A stretch of DNA of 48,247 bases from assembly GCF_006175985.1 (NCBI RefSeq), contig NZ_SRSH01000029.1:1-48247 (forward strand). The letters run 5' to 3'. This document shows positions 17,155-26,370 of this stretch, piece after piece (position 1 is the first letter of the stretch; every line of letters begins with the position of its first letter). The notes beneath the pieces are model-generated. The model was not told where the DNA came from, searched no databases, and saw only the letters and a program-made list of their open reading frames with translations. Origin of the DNA: Methylotetracoccus oryzae (GTDB taxonomy: Bacteria > Pseudomonadota > Gammaproteobacteria > Methylococcales > Methylococcaceae). The position numbers and the translations under genes are program-made.

Positions 17155-17213
17155 AAAGTTTAATCTGGTGTTGCGCACAGCCTCTCAAGGCATCAACGGT
17201 GGGCCTCTCAGGG

Positions 17214-17606
17214 TTAGTTTGCGGTCGTGAGCCAGCGTCTGGTTAAGTCTGACAGGGAACGGGTGGTGGTTCCCGAAGCAAGATAACTGAGGCCTCGATG
17301 GAGGTGTGCCCTGAGACAGGCAGCGGCACCGTCTGGGGAAGTAGGGAAATCATCTTGTGAGGCTCGAAGTTGCGTGAGTGCCGCGTAGATATCGCTCTGC
17401 TCACCGGCGAAGACCTTCCAAGTCATTTCGACACCGCCGTCCAGCTTCTCTAAAGATGGGGTTGGGGGCTTGGGGTCACGCAACGATACACAAAAAGCCC
17501 ACCTGCAGAGCACATTCCAATGCTCGATGCCCGTTTGGCGGCGAAGTTTGAGGAGTTGGTCTTTCCCCTGACGGCTAATTCGAACGGTCTCGACGGGCGG
17601 TCTCAT
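17214..17606 (-). CDS. dndE: DndE, DNA sulfur modification protein
   Basis: 130 aa. The stretch DQLLKLRRQTGIEHWNVLCRWAFCVSL is the well-known DndE core; the C-terminal half has the expected HRGLSYL helix. DndE is a small protein that forms oligomers and is needed for phosphorothioate insertion; binding to nicked DNA has been proposed. Its start overlaps the dndD stop by 4 nt, the usual dndBCDE arrangement. It is the last gene of the minus-strand operon. Confidence 0.95.
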   Translation of the reverse strand: MRPPVETVRISRQGKDQLLKLRRQTGIEHWNVLCRWAFCVSLRDPKPPTPSLEKLDGGVEMTWKVFAGEQSDIYAALTQLRASQDDFPTSPDGAAACLRAHLHRGLSYLASGTTTRSLSDLTRRWLTTAN

Positions 17607-19579
17607 TGCGCGAAATACCCTGGCTGAATTTGCGTTGTACCGGCCTTCTGGTCGTTCGCCAGCAGGTAGGAGCGGGCGATATAGGGACTCAGGTCATCCA
17701 AGCAGGGTCCGATGAGCTCTTCATCCGTTGACAGCAGCAACACCTGATGCGAAGCATTCGGGAAATATCGGTTCACTAAGTTGCTGCGGTGTTCGGAATC
17801 AAGCCGACCCAACGGGGTGTCAATCACCGTCGGAACCGGCCGACCGGAGGCCCGAGCCAAACCCCAGAGCATGCTCGTTGCGAGAAGCTGGCGTTCCCCC
17901 GCGGAAAGACGATCAAAAGGCAAGGTTTGGCCGTCACGCCCAATCAGGGTGGCTTCAAAAGTTGCTGGATTGATGCGAAGGTCACTGACTAGCCCCGATT
18001 TGTGCAACAGCTGCTGGAAGGACTCCAGCATCAAGGACTCCATCTTGCGGGTGTGGCGCTGCACCACGCGGGTTCGGAGTCGCTGAAGCGTATCGCGTGC
18101 TTTCTGAGAGTGCTTCAACATGCGCTGACGGTCATCCTCGGCCAGGCGCGCATCGCCTTCCAGCTCGCCGATTTTGTCGAGCCGTGTTTCCGCCTCGGCC
18201 CGCTGCCGCCGGAGCATATCGATTTTTGCGCGAAGCGCTTCCAACTCAGCCAATTTCTTCGCATGAGCCCGGCGAGCGAGTTCCAGTTCCGCCTGCACGA
18301 TGGTCATCCGATCGGAGTCCGGCACACGTGCTAAGTCCCCTTCGACGCGTGCAATGCTCTCGCTCAGCGCAGTGATTCGCTCAACAAACCTACTTACTTG
18401 GTCTTGCGCTTCAGGAAGTACCACTGAGCGCAAATGAGCGATTCTTGGAGCCAGTTCATCACTCGTATCGAGCAAGAGGGGCTCTTGTGCAATGCCCCGA
18501 CGTCGCTCCCGGTCCGCCGAAAAAAGCTCGCTTAGAGTGCTCGACACGTCGGCGTCTATGGCCCTGCTTTCCATCATCGCGAGCACTTCGTTGTCTCGTT
18601 CCTCCAGGGCTTCCACCAGAGCGTGCGCGTGACGTATTTCGCGCTCGTGGCGCACTTGCTTCTCGGCCTTGACCAGAAGACTGTCGAGCATTAGCAGCGG
18701 GAGTGGGCCAGCAACCAGTTCGCGAAATTCGCCCTCCAAGTGGGCGCGCTGTCGCTGAAGTTCGACGAGTTCTTTCTCCAAATCGGTGCGTTGTAGGAAC
18801 AGTTCACCACCTTCTGTTCGGAAGGTTTCTTCCCGGGTCAGGACCTCTTTCGCGAGTCTTCCAGCCTGGTTGACCAGAGCACCTTCTTCGTTGGCGAGCT
18901 GTTCCTGCTCCTGATCCAGCTTTTCGATCGCACCGCGCAGTTGAGTGAGCTGTTCTGTCGCCGCAGCGTCCAGAGCCTCGGTGCGCTTTCGCCGCTCAAA
19001 CACCTTGAGGTCTGTATCGAGGCGCTCTACGAGGTCCAAACCCAATAGGGAATGCACTGCCGTGCCGAGGATCTCGGCTGCATGCCCACCTTCCGCAAGC
19101 TCCATAATCTGCTCGCCATCGAAGAAAAACAGATGGGCGATACCGCTGGGTAAGTATGCCTCGATCACCTCGTCCCAATGGTCGGTAAAGACGTCATCGA
19201 GTCTTCCGTCACGCAACACGCGAACGGTTTCTTCGATGCCTTTCACACCCTGCCGCCAACTCCGAGAGAGTTCGAAGTAGCGAGTTTCACCTTCGATCAT
19301 CCGGCGGAAGCGCACCACGACACTTGCGCCTTCTCCGGGATCACTGCCACGGTGAATTGATTCGCGGAGATAGTCCTTGTAGGCGCGGCGGCCACGGTTG
19401 GAGAGACGGGCCTTTGGCCCGTAAAAGGCCAGCTGGATTGCGTCGAGCAGTGTCGTTTTGCCACCGCCGTTCAATCCACCGAACAGGATGATTGGCTTAC
19501 CCGCCTCGGGGGTCAGCTCGGCTTCCTGGCGACCGCCGTATGCCCCGAAGTTTTCCAGGATGATGGTGTCAAGGATCAT
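17603..19579 (-). CDS. dndD: DndD, ATPase of the phosphorothioation system
   Basis: 658 aa, the usual DndD length. Walker A is GGLNGGGKTTLLDA (34-47); HLFFFDGEQIMELAEGG is the Q-loop-type block. The middle is a long coiled coil. The ABC signature is DRLSAGERQLLATSMLWGL and Walker B VIDTPLGRLDSEHR. DndD supplies ATPase activity, probably opening or nicking DNA for sulfur insertion. No CxxC zinc hook is seen in its middle, unlike the paralogous ATPase at 14717. Coupled to dndC and dndE by 4-nt overlaps. Confidence 0.97.
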   Translation of the reverse strand: MILDTIILENFGAYGGRQEAELTPEAGKPIILFGGLNGGGKTTLLDAIQLAFYGPKARLSNRGRRAYKDYLRESIHRGSDPGEGASVVVRFRRMIEGETRYFELSRSWRQGVKGIEETVRVLRDGRLDDVFTDHWDEVIEAYLPSGIAHLFFFDGEQIMELAEGGHAAEILGTAVHSLLGLDLVERLDTDLKVFERRKRTEALDAAATEQLTQLRGAIEKLDQEQEQLANEEGALVNQAGRLAKEVLTREETFRTEGGELFLQRTDLEKELVELQRQRAHLEGEFRELVAGPLPLLMLDSLLVKAEKQVRHEREIRHAHALVEALEERDNEVLAMMESRAIDADVSSTLSELFSADRERRRGIAQEPLLLDTSDELAPRIAHLRSVVLPEAQDQVSRFVERITALSESIARVEGDLARVPDSDRMTIVQAELELARRAHAKKLAELEALRAKIDMLRRQRAEAETRLDKIGELEGDARLAEDDRQRMLKHSQKARDTLQRLRTRVVQRHTRKMESLMLESFQQLLHKSGLVSDLRINPATFEATLIGRDGQTLPFDRLSAGERQLLATSMLWGLARASGRPVPTVIDTPLGRLDSEHRSNLVNRYFPNASHQVLLLSTDEELIGPCLDDLSPYIARSYLLANDQKAGTTQIQPGYFAQ

Positions 19580-21231
19580 TCCGGAAATTCCAAGTAGGCC
19601 GTCGAGGGTTCCTTGATGCTGCCGAGGCTCGCAAATTCACGCTCCCGTTTTCGCTTCTCGCGTTCGTTTGCAAGGGACTGAGCACGCGTGATCGCATCGT
19701 CTTTATCATCGTAGAAGTGCTTTTTGAAGGTCTTCTCCAACTGCTCGAAAAGACCCGCGCGCCGCCCGAGAGCACGCTGTTGGCGAGTGATACTCAGAAG
19801 TTCACGTGTGAGCTCATAGTGGAGGCGGTCGTCTCCGCAGAGGTCAGAGAGTTCCCGCATCTCCGCTTCGCCAAGGACGAGATCGTCATCGAGTGGCCGG
19901 CCGGGATACGCGTCGCCCGTCACCTCCTGGTAGATGCGGGGGAGACTATCTTCCAACTCGTGCTTGTCGATTACCCAGATGCGGCGGATTTCCTGCAACT
20001 CTTCCAGTGTGATGAGTTCTATCGCTCTGACATCGGGTGGGCCGTGGCGCCGAATATGGCTCTGAGCGGCCAATAGCTTGGCAAGCCAAGCCTCTCGGGA
20101 AGTTTGTGTGTAGGGTCCCGGCACCGGTTTTCCATTCGTCATGAGCTGCACGGCGCCCGTCAGCCTGCGAAAATCACGCAAGTGGTGATCGCTGGACTCG
20201 TCTGAACCGTCGTGATTGTTTCTGAAATCGAGGGCATTACGCAGATCAAGCAATGGCATGAGCCACTCTTTGTCGGCGTCGTTCTGTATCATCGCAGTCA
20301 TGGATTTGTCCTTCTCCACCAAGGTACAAACCCAGCAGCCGAATCGCGAATCCCCGCAACTCGGCGTTGAATCATCGACGACTAGCGGGCATTCCCCATC
20401 GGGGGACGCGCCTGCATACATTCCCATCAGTTCCTTGTTGCTCGCGCCCCAGGGATTCTTTTGGTTATTGAGGAAAAACCAGATGTCATCGCTGCTCCAT
20501 GACTCGACGGGCGTATAGATCATGCAGCCGGGTAGGGTGGAGCTCGGGCTTAGCCGATCGCGCACCCGATAACGCGAGTTCTTGTCGAGAACCCGTGCTC
20601 TCGCCGTGCTCTCATCCCGTCGCGCACCAAGACAGAGAATCGCTTCACCATTTTCTGTAACGATCTGACTGATAAAGGAGTTCGAAGGGCGAATTTTCAG
20701 CCGTTCGGTGCACCATCGAAATTTGGGCCTTGGGGCCGGATACCCGCGTCCAATCAGATTGACCCAGAAGGAGTCTTCTAGCTTGGGGTGAAGGAGGCGC
20801 GGGAGCACCGGAGTTCCTTGCTCGTTGGCCGCAGCGCGCATCGCGCTGAGGGAGGCGCGAACCCAGGCGGAAACGATCGGATTTTCGACAAGCGTATCCG
20901 TCGAAATCACATAGACGGTCTTCTTCCGTTGTTCAGCCGGCAGCTGCAAGATTGCGCCCCACACCAATTGCAGCGTGGCGGTGGAATCCTTGCCACCGGA
21001 GTACCCAATGATCCAGGGAACGTCATCGGCCAAGTAGAGTTCACGAATTTCTTCATGAAGCAGCGCAATAGTTGCTTGAAAACCAAGCTCGGCGAATGCG
21101 GAGCGGCGCGGCGTTGTCGCTCTAGGCGAACGCGGACCCGAGCCGCTCGCCTCATCTTGCCCAAATTCCAGTTCGTGTTGCACGGGGATAGCCTGCTTCG
21201 TGTCGCTTGACGGGGTGGTCGTTGATTCCAT
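19576..21231 (-). CDS. dndC: DndC, PAPS-reductase-like sulfurtransferase
   Basis: 551 aa. IIGYSGGKDSTATLQLVW (residues 74-91) is the PP-loop that activates by ATP. FRWCTERLKIRP (171-182) is a PAPS-reductase hallmark, and Cys281, Cys292, Cys299 and Cys302 are candidates for the 4Fe-4S cluster known in DndC. It receives sulfur from DndA and is the activating enzyme of the pathway. The first 45 residues are a poorly conserved extension, so a later start is possible, but the ATG at 21231 has no better rival. It overlaps dndD by 4 nt and follows dndB by 17 nt. Confidence 0.97.
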   Translation of the reverse strand: MESTTTPSSDTKQAIPVQHELEFGQDEASGSGPRSPRATTPRRSAFAELGFQATIALLHEEIRELYLADDVPWIIGYSGGKDSTATLQLVWGAILQLPAEQRKKTVYVISTDTLVENPIVSAWVRASLSAMRAAANEQGTPVLPRLLHPKLEDSFWVNLIGRGYPAPRPKFRWCTERLKIRPSNSFISQIVTENGEAILCLGARRDESTARARVLDKNSRYRVRDRLSPSSTLPGCMIYTPVESWSSDDIWFFLNNQKNPWGASNKELMGMYAGASPDGECPLVVDDSTPSCGDSRFGCWVCTLVEKDKSMTAMIQNDADKEWLMPLLDLRNALDFRNNHDGSDESSDHHLRDFRRLTGAVQLMTNGKPVPGPYTQTSREAWLAKLLAAQSHIRRHGPPDVRAIELITLEELQEIRRIWVIDKHELEDSLPRIYQEVTGDAYPGRPLDDDLVLGEAEMRELSDLCGDDRLHYELTRELLSITRQQRALGRRAGLFEQLEKTFKKHFYDDKDDAITRAQSLANEREKRKREREFASLGSIKEPSTAYLEFPE

Positions 21232-21248
21232 GGAATGCTCTGTGGGAT

Positions 21249-22334
21249 TTATCGCTCAGACTTTCGCCCGAGTGCGGCTTCGACCCGTTGCTGTTCGCTG
21301 TCCAAAGACAGCGCCAAGGCCTTTTTGATGACGTTGGTGGTCAGAACAACGTTCGTGGTCACCTTCGAGACTTTGCCGCCAATCATGGCTCGGCCTTCCC
21401 ACAGTTGAGCGTTACTCCGCGACCAATCGATCTTCTTCAAGCCGTTGAGATGTTTCCGCCAATCCTGCGGGTGTTCCCGCAGCAGCGTGTTGCCGGCCTT
21501 GCCCAGCGCTTGCAACGCGATGCCGTGGGAGTGGATATAGCCTTCTCGCACTTCGCTGGCGGGGAGTCGGCCTTCCAGCACTTGGCGCCAGGCTGGAAAA
21601 TGTTCGGCGACGGCTTCCCAGTAGGTCCGCGCCAGATTGGCATCCTCCCCGAGATCGCCCGTTGCCATGCCTTCGATCAGGTCGGCGCAGGCGTTGTGGA
21701 AGGCGGATAAGGTGAACAGTTTTCGCGACCGTCGCGCAAGCGATGATTTCTCCATATCCACGATGTCACGGAACACCTCGGATTTCATGATGACCAATTT
21801 CGCGAGGCGGGCTTTGTCGTTGCGATGATCGTAGAGTAGGCCGAGCGATCGGCTGGGCCGGACCGCATGTCGGTTCAGGTCGGCGAACATCTGCTGGCAG
21901 CGTTCCAACCCGATGTCCAGAAAGAACACGACAGCGATGGTCTCGTGACCCAGTTCCGGACGCTGGTCCAGGGCCTCGATGATGGCGGCGCGACGGTGCT
22001 GCCCATCGTTGATGATGAAGCGGGCATCCATCGGCACGCGCAGCAACCCCAACTTGTCTTGGCCCGACAAGGGTTCGAAGTGCACGTCGGAGTCGATCGA
22101 GACCGTCAATGCCGAGAACACGTAGTCGTCGGGGTTCTCCAGGATGTAATCCGAGATCTCGGGGATACGAGCCTTGTTGAGTGTCCGCTGCGCGCGCAGT
22201 TCAGGGGGAAGCTCATCTTCGTCGAAGATAGAGATCTGCCGTAGCATGCGCAGTGACCACATCGCGACGTAGTATTCGCGGTGGGCCTGGAGGCCACGAA
22301 TGACCGGGAAGGTGATCGTAGGCTCAGTTTCCAT
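21249..22334 (-). CDS. dndB: DndB, DGQHR-domain regulator/modification frequency protein
   Basis: 361 aa from the ATG at 22334 (METEPTITFPVIRG). The signature NDGQHRRAAI (residues 109-118) defines the DGQHR family. In studied dnd loci DndB is not essential for modification; it acts as a negative regulator, lowers modification density and limits guided restriction. The frame stays open upstream to 22943, but that part runs antisense through dndA and has no family match, so the later ATG is chosen. First gene of the dndBCDE operon, divergent from dndA. Confidence 0.95.
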   Translation of the reverse strand: METEPTITFPVIRGLQAHREYYVAMWSLRMLRQISIFDEDELPPELRAQRTLNKARIPEISDYILENPDDYVFSALTVSIDSDVHFEPLSGQDKLGLLRVPMDARFIINDGQHRRAAIIEALDQRPELGHETIAVVFFLDIGLERCQQMFADLNRHAVRPSRSLGLLYDHRNDKARLAKLVIMKSEVFRDIVDMEKSSLARRSRKLFTLSAFHNACADLIEGMATGDLGEDANLARTYWEAVAEHFPAWRQVLEGRLPASEVREGYIHSHGIALQALGKAGNTLLREHPQDWRKHLNGLKKIDWSRSNAQLWEGRAMIGGKVSKVTTNVVLTTNVIKKALALSLDSEQQRVEAALGRKSER

Positions 22335-22466
22335 AGTGGATGCGGGGACCAAGATCTTGGTCGTTGATTGCCAAAACAGCTGCCTCAGCCGTCTATGTTT
22401 TTTGTTATCGTACGCCGTGTACGCCAAATTGCAATAGACAAATAACATACACAGCAAGACCCAACG
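22335..22466. promoter_or_regulatory. Divergent dndB/dndA control region with palindrome
   Basis: The 132-nt gap holds an AT-rich run (TATGTTTTTTGTTATCG) and an inverted repeat CGTAC (22409-22413) / GTACG (22419-22423), which can equally be read as a direct repeat GTACGCC. AAATTGCAAT and ACAAATAACAT further right are possible -35/-10 parts for dndA. One operator could control both arms. No dedicated repressor gene lies beside it; DndB is a possible partner since it has been reported to repress dnd genes. Confidence 0.5.
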
Positions 22467-23600
22467 ATGAGCGCGATTTACCTGGACTGCAATGCGACCA
22501 CTCCCTTGGAACCGCGGGTACGGGATGTGTTGATGCACTTCTTGACTGAGGAGTTCGGCAATGAGGGCAGCCGTACACATGCTTACGGCGCGCGTGCCAA
22601 GCAGGCTGTGCAGAACGCGCGCGATCAAGTGGCAATGGTCGTCGGGGCGCAACGAGACGAGGTGATCTTCACGAGTGGTGCGACTGAGAGCAACAACCTG
22701 GCACTGCTCGGGCTGAGCGCAGCGGCGCGAGAACAGGGACGATGCCATGTGATCACGACTGCGATAGAACACAAGGCGGTGCTGGAACCTTGTGCGGCGT
22801 TGGAGCACAGCGGCTTCTCCGTGACTTACCTCCCAGTCACCGAGGGCGGTTGGGTCGACGCGAAGGCGGTGTGTGCAGCGCTCCGCCCGGACACCGGGCT
22901 GGTGTCGGTCATGGCTGCAAACAACGAGACCGGAGTCCGGCAACCGCTGGCCGAGATCGCTGAAGCATTAGGGGATCATCCGGCGTACTTCCATACGGAT
23001 GCGGCGCAGGTCTTCGGCAAGGAGATCGATATGTTGCGCAACAAGCGCATCGACTTGCTTAGCATTAGTGGACACAAGATTTATGGGCCTAAGGGGATAG
23101 GCGCACTGATTGCGAGACGACGGGGATATGAGCGACCGCCGCTGCGGCCATTGATGTTTGGCGGAAGTCAGGAGCGCGGACTCCGGCCAGGAACCCTACC
23201 CGTCGCACTCATCGCCGCGCTGGGCGCCGCAGCTGAAATCAGCCAGCGTGAGGCTGAGAAACGCCGGGCACAGTGTGCGGCTGTCCGAACACAGCTGATG
23301 GCCGCATTGGAGCCGTTGGGGCCGCGACTGACCGGTGATCAGTCGCAGGTAATGGAGCACACTGTCAATCTTGCCTTCCCCGGGCTCGATTCCGAGGCCC
23401 TGATGGTTGCCGTCAAGGACTTAGTGGCCATCTCGAACGGTTCAGCGTGCACGTCTGCCAGCTACACCCCGAGCCACGTGCTCAAGGCAATGGGACTGTC
23501 TGATGATGAAGCCAACGCTTGTGTTCGAATCAGTTGGTGCCATTTGACCGAGTCCGTCGAGTGGGGCGCGCTAGCGGACCGGCTGCGACAGTTTTTGTAA
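22467..23600 (+). CDS. dndA: DndA, cysteine desulfurase
   Basis: 377 aa, a class V aminotransferase-fold PLP enzyme. Lys204 in SISGHKIYGPKG is the PLP-binding lysine; FTSGATESNNLALLG and HTDAAQ are cofactor-site motifs; Cys328 in SNGSACTSASYTPSHVL is the persulfide-carrying cysteine. It mobilises sulfur from L-cysteine and passes it to DndC. IscS-type desulfurases look the same; the position opposite dndBCDE supports DndA. It is transcribed alone, away from dndB, and converges on the methyltransferase-like gene. Confidence 0.93.
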   Translation: MSAIYLDCNATTPLEPRVRDVLMHFLTEEFGNEGSRTHAYGARAKQAVQNARDQVAMVVGAQRDEVIFTSGATESNNLALLGLSAAAREQGRCHVITTAIEHKAVLEPCAALEHSGFSVTYLPVTEGGWVDAKAVCAALRPDTGLVSVMAANNETGVRQPLAEIAEALGDHPAYFHTDAAQVFGKEIDMLRNKRIDLLSISGHKIYGPKGIGALIARRRGYERPPLRPLMFGGSQERGLRPGTLPVALIAALGAAAEISQREAEKRRAQCAAVRTQLMAALEPLGPRLTGDQSQVMEHTVNLAFPGLDSEALMVAVKDLVAISNGSACTSASYTPSHVLKAMGLSDDEANACVRISWCHLTESVEWGALADRLRQFL

Positions 23601-23647
23601 CGAGTCCACCTTAGTTTTCTTAACCGCCTGGGTCTCTTGCGGGGAGG

Positions 23648-26245
23648 TCAGAGAGAAGTGTTACGCATTCTTGTAACCGCTCTCGTGCGCCGCAGAGGCA
23701 GGAGTCGGCCGGAGCTACTTTTCTTCATTTCTATCACTTGATGAGAAAGTTCGGGGCCATAGCTCAAGTGGATGGGACGAGATGGGCCATACAGGTACAA
23801 CCGGTCGAACGGCAGATTTTCGGCGATCCAGGCTGCAACTTCGCTCATGTTTTCGTATTCGACGAGGAAATCTACCGCGGCTCCACCGCGGTCACAAATC
23901 GGCCTGCCCATTCTATTTCGCTCATGAGACGCATGTTGATCGAGCTTCGGAGCGATTCGCGCCGGGATCTCTCTGGCGAGTTCTGGCGAACAGAATCCGT
24001 AGGTCAGATCAATCATCCCGAAGTATTCGATGATGGGATCAAGCAGATTGAAGCAAAGATCGCATAGTGCGGTGTAGGTTTCTGGCTGTTTTGGGATGTT
24101 AGGTAATTGGGTGCGCGTACGGGTTTCTCCGCATTCGATCAGGTCGCGATACGTGAAGTAGTGCCCGCAGGCGGTGTCGAGATTAGGTATGGTGCGGCAC
24201 CGGGTCAGACTGAATCCGTCGATCTCCCACCGTGCGTTCGCGAGAATCGAGTCAAATTCGTTGGGGGGAGGGCCGTATCCTGCGAAGTCGAACAGGCCAA
24301 GGCGTTGGAGTGCGTCTTCGAACTGCATCTGCTCCGCGAAGTTCGGTAGTTCCTCGTTGATGAAGCGTGATTTTCGATAGAGATAGGGCGGTTCGTACGC
24401 GTCCCCATACTCGAAGTAGTCGAGATCCAAGTCCCGCAAGCGAACCTTGACGCGTCTGAACATGCGGGGCAGCGGTTTGCCGAGGAAGTCATCGAAGCTC
24501 ATCAGGGTCAGCTTTCCTGATTGGATATGGATCTTGATCAAGTCGGCGCTGCTGAAATCCCCATAGAGTTGAAGTCCGCAGTTGACGTAAACGCGGAGTA
24601 CCGGCGGTAACTGGGGCACCAAGCTGCTGTGGAGTTGTAGGGAGTGTCCCGCGTCTAGCCAGCCGATGCCCTGTTCTGCTGCGGACTGACAGGCGGACGC
24701 GATGGTCTCAACTTGTCCTGCGGCAAACAGCAACTCACGAGCCTGAGCAAGCGCCTCGCGGTAATCACCGAAGAACGTGCGAACGTCACGCTGTAAGCGG
24801 CTCTCCAGTTGCCGATAGGCTCGTCGGCGGTCGAACTGAAGCTGCGCAAAATAGACCGTCAGGTCCTCGGATCTGGCCCGCTGGGCATCGGTCAGAAAGC
24901 CCTCGGCGTTCGGCTTGCGGCTTTTCACGAAACGCAGCGCCGAAGGCACTGAGCCAAAGTGTTGCACCAAGTACTCGATGTCCGAAACCTCGGAGCGGTC
25001 GGGCACGCGGCCGAGTGACAGCGCCAGTTCCCACAAGCGTTCCAGTGCTGCGTGATGCTCTTCGTATTTCGCCTGCGCGCGGTCGATGCGTTCCGGCCTA
25101 ACCGGGCGCGATAGCAATGTCAGCCGCAGAACGTTTCTGCGGTTGCTCTGCCGGCCGACACGAAAGCGTTGTTCGGCTTGTTTGTCGCGAAAGACGAAGT
25201 AGATTCCTGGGGCGACGGGTAAGGGGTCTTCGTCCAAGACCTCGGCAATGAACTGCCCCAGTTCGCCTTGCGAATAATACTTCTGAAACGTATTGCGCGA
25301 GGTGATGACCCCGTCCCCGTAGGGCCGTCCTCGGACGGCCTCTTGATTGGCCAGCATGGCCGATATGACCAACAGTTCTTCAGCCAGCGTATAGGCGCCG
25401 CGCAAGGCCTCGATGCGCTCATCGAGATCCTCGATGACATTGATGACGAAGCCGAGGTTGACGATGGCAGCGGATTGGCGAGCTTGTTCAGGTGCGTAGT
25501 GTGGATCCCAGCCCGACGCCGGGATGCCGTTTTCCTGAAGTCCTCGCAGGTCGTCGCCCCGACCGCAGCCGTAGTCGAAAACCGACTTCGATCCGTCCAG
25601 AAAGCCGAAGCGAGCCAACGTTTGGATGGGCGCCGACGGGCTGTAACGTTGCAGGGCGGTAAGGTGACGTGCCACACGGCCGAATTCCGAGATCTCGTCA
25701 ACTGATGGTATGTCTTGCTCATCGTTGCCGATCGGGACAAGTTCGTGTCCCACGACTCGGTACCCCCGATCTACGAGCAGCGCTTCCCACCCCCGCAGAA
25801 AGCCAATCCGAACGGGATCATGAAAAAGACCGAGTTGTTCGGCGGCTTGGGTCAGTGCCTCGAACGCTGGACGGGCGGGGTGCTGCTCGGAAAGGAGCAA
25901 CTCCTTACGGTGCAGGATTGGAGGGTTGAGCGAATTCTCGTAGGTCCGGAAACGAAAACTGCGCAACGACAGATCGACCGTCCAAGCCGCTCGCAGCCGC
26001 GGAAAGGCCTCATCAAATAAGTCGGGGTAGGACAGTAGCGAGACGCCGTTGCCATCGTCGGAGAGCTTGACGATGTTGAATTGCTCGCCCGGCAGAACCC
26101 CCGAAATAGTGCAGGCCTCTGCCACCGCTGTACGTGTCGCTTCGCCCAACGCGGAGATCAGCGACTCGTGGAAATAGCGTTGGAACGCGACCTTTTTGCC
26201 GATCTGACGCAGCTCATCGTTTTGCGATACCGCATCTCCGTTCAT
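23648..26245 (-). CDS. DNA phosphorothioation-associated putative methyltransferase
   Basis: 865 aa. The N-terminal third carries a Rossmann SAM-binding motif, SVFDYGCGRGDDLRGL (221-236), followed by ASGWDPHYAPE as the acidic motif II. The remainder is a long domain with no recognised catalytic signature (DNCGLQLYGD-like and EYGDAYEPPYLYRKSRF blocks). Large proteins of this type occur regularly beside dnd genes and are annotated as phosphorothioation-associated putative methyltransferases; no NPPY/DPPY motif is obvious, so the substrate is open. It has its own promoter region (26246 onward) and ends 47 nt from dndA. Confidence 0.85.
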   Translation of the reverse strand: MNGDAVSQNDELRQIGKKVAFQRYFHESLISALGEATRTAVAEACTISGVLPGEQFNIVKLSDDGNGVSLLSYPDLFDEAFPRLRAAWTVDLSLRSFRFRTYENSLNPPILHRKELLLSEQHPARPAFEALTQAAEQLGLFHDPVRIGFLRGWEALLVDRGYRVVGHELVPIGNDEQDIPSVDEISEFGRVARHLTALQRYSPSAPIQTLARFGFLDGSKSVFDYGCGRGDDLRGLQENGIPASGWDPHYAPEQARQSAAIVNLGFVINVIEDLDERIEALRGAYTLAEELLVISAMLANQEAVRGRPYGDGVITSRNTFQKYYSQGELGQFIAEVLDEDPLPVAPGIYFVFRDKQAEQRFRVGRQSNRRNVLRLTLLSRPVRPERIDRAQAKYEEHHAALERLWELALSLGRVPDRSEVSDIEYLVQHFGSVPSALRFVKSRKPNAEGFLTDAQRARSEDLTVYFAQLQFDRRRAYRQLESRLQRDVRTFFGDYREALAQARELLFAAGQVETIASACQSAAEQGIGWLDAGHSLQLHSSLVPQLPPVLRVYVNCGLQLYGDFSSADLIKIHIQSGKLTLMSFDDFLGKPLPRMFRRVKVRLRDLDLDYFEYGDAYEPPYLYRKSRFINEELPNFAEQMQFEDALQRLGLFDFAGYGPPPNEFDSILANARWEIDGFSLTRCRTIPNLDTACGHYFTYRDLIECGETRTRTQLPNIPKQPETYTALCDLCFNLLDPIIEYFGMIDLTYGFCSPELAREIPARIAPKLDQHASHERNRMGRPICDRGGAAVDFLVEYENMSEVAAWIAENLPFDRLYLYGPSRPIHLSYGPELSHQVIEMKKSSSGRLLPLRRTRAVTRMRNTSL

Positions 26246-26370
26246 GTGTCATTTGCCCCCGGGCTTTCGGGAGGTTGGATTTGTCTATCGTATGAAGTGA
26301 CGCTGTAGAAGCCACCACGCATTGAAGACTTTTTGTTCCAGGAACACGCGATGCGTCGGTACTGACTTTC

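Noticed and set aside
22335..22943. Upstream extension of the dndB reading frame
   Set aside because: It is antisense to dndA, has no family resemblance, and the DndB N-terminus begins naturally at METEPTITFP (22334).
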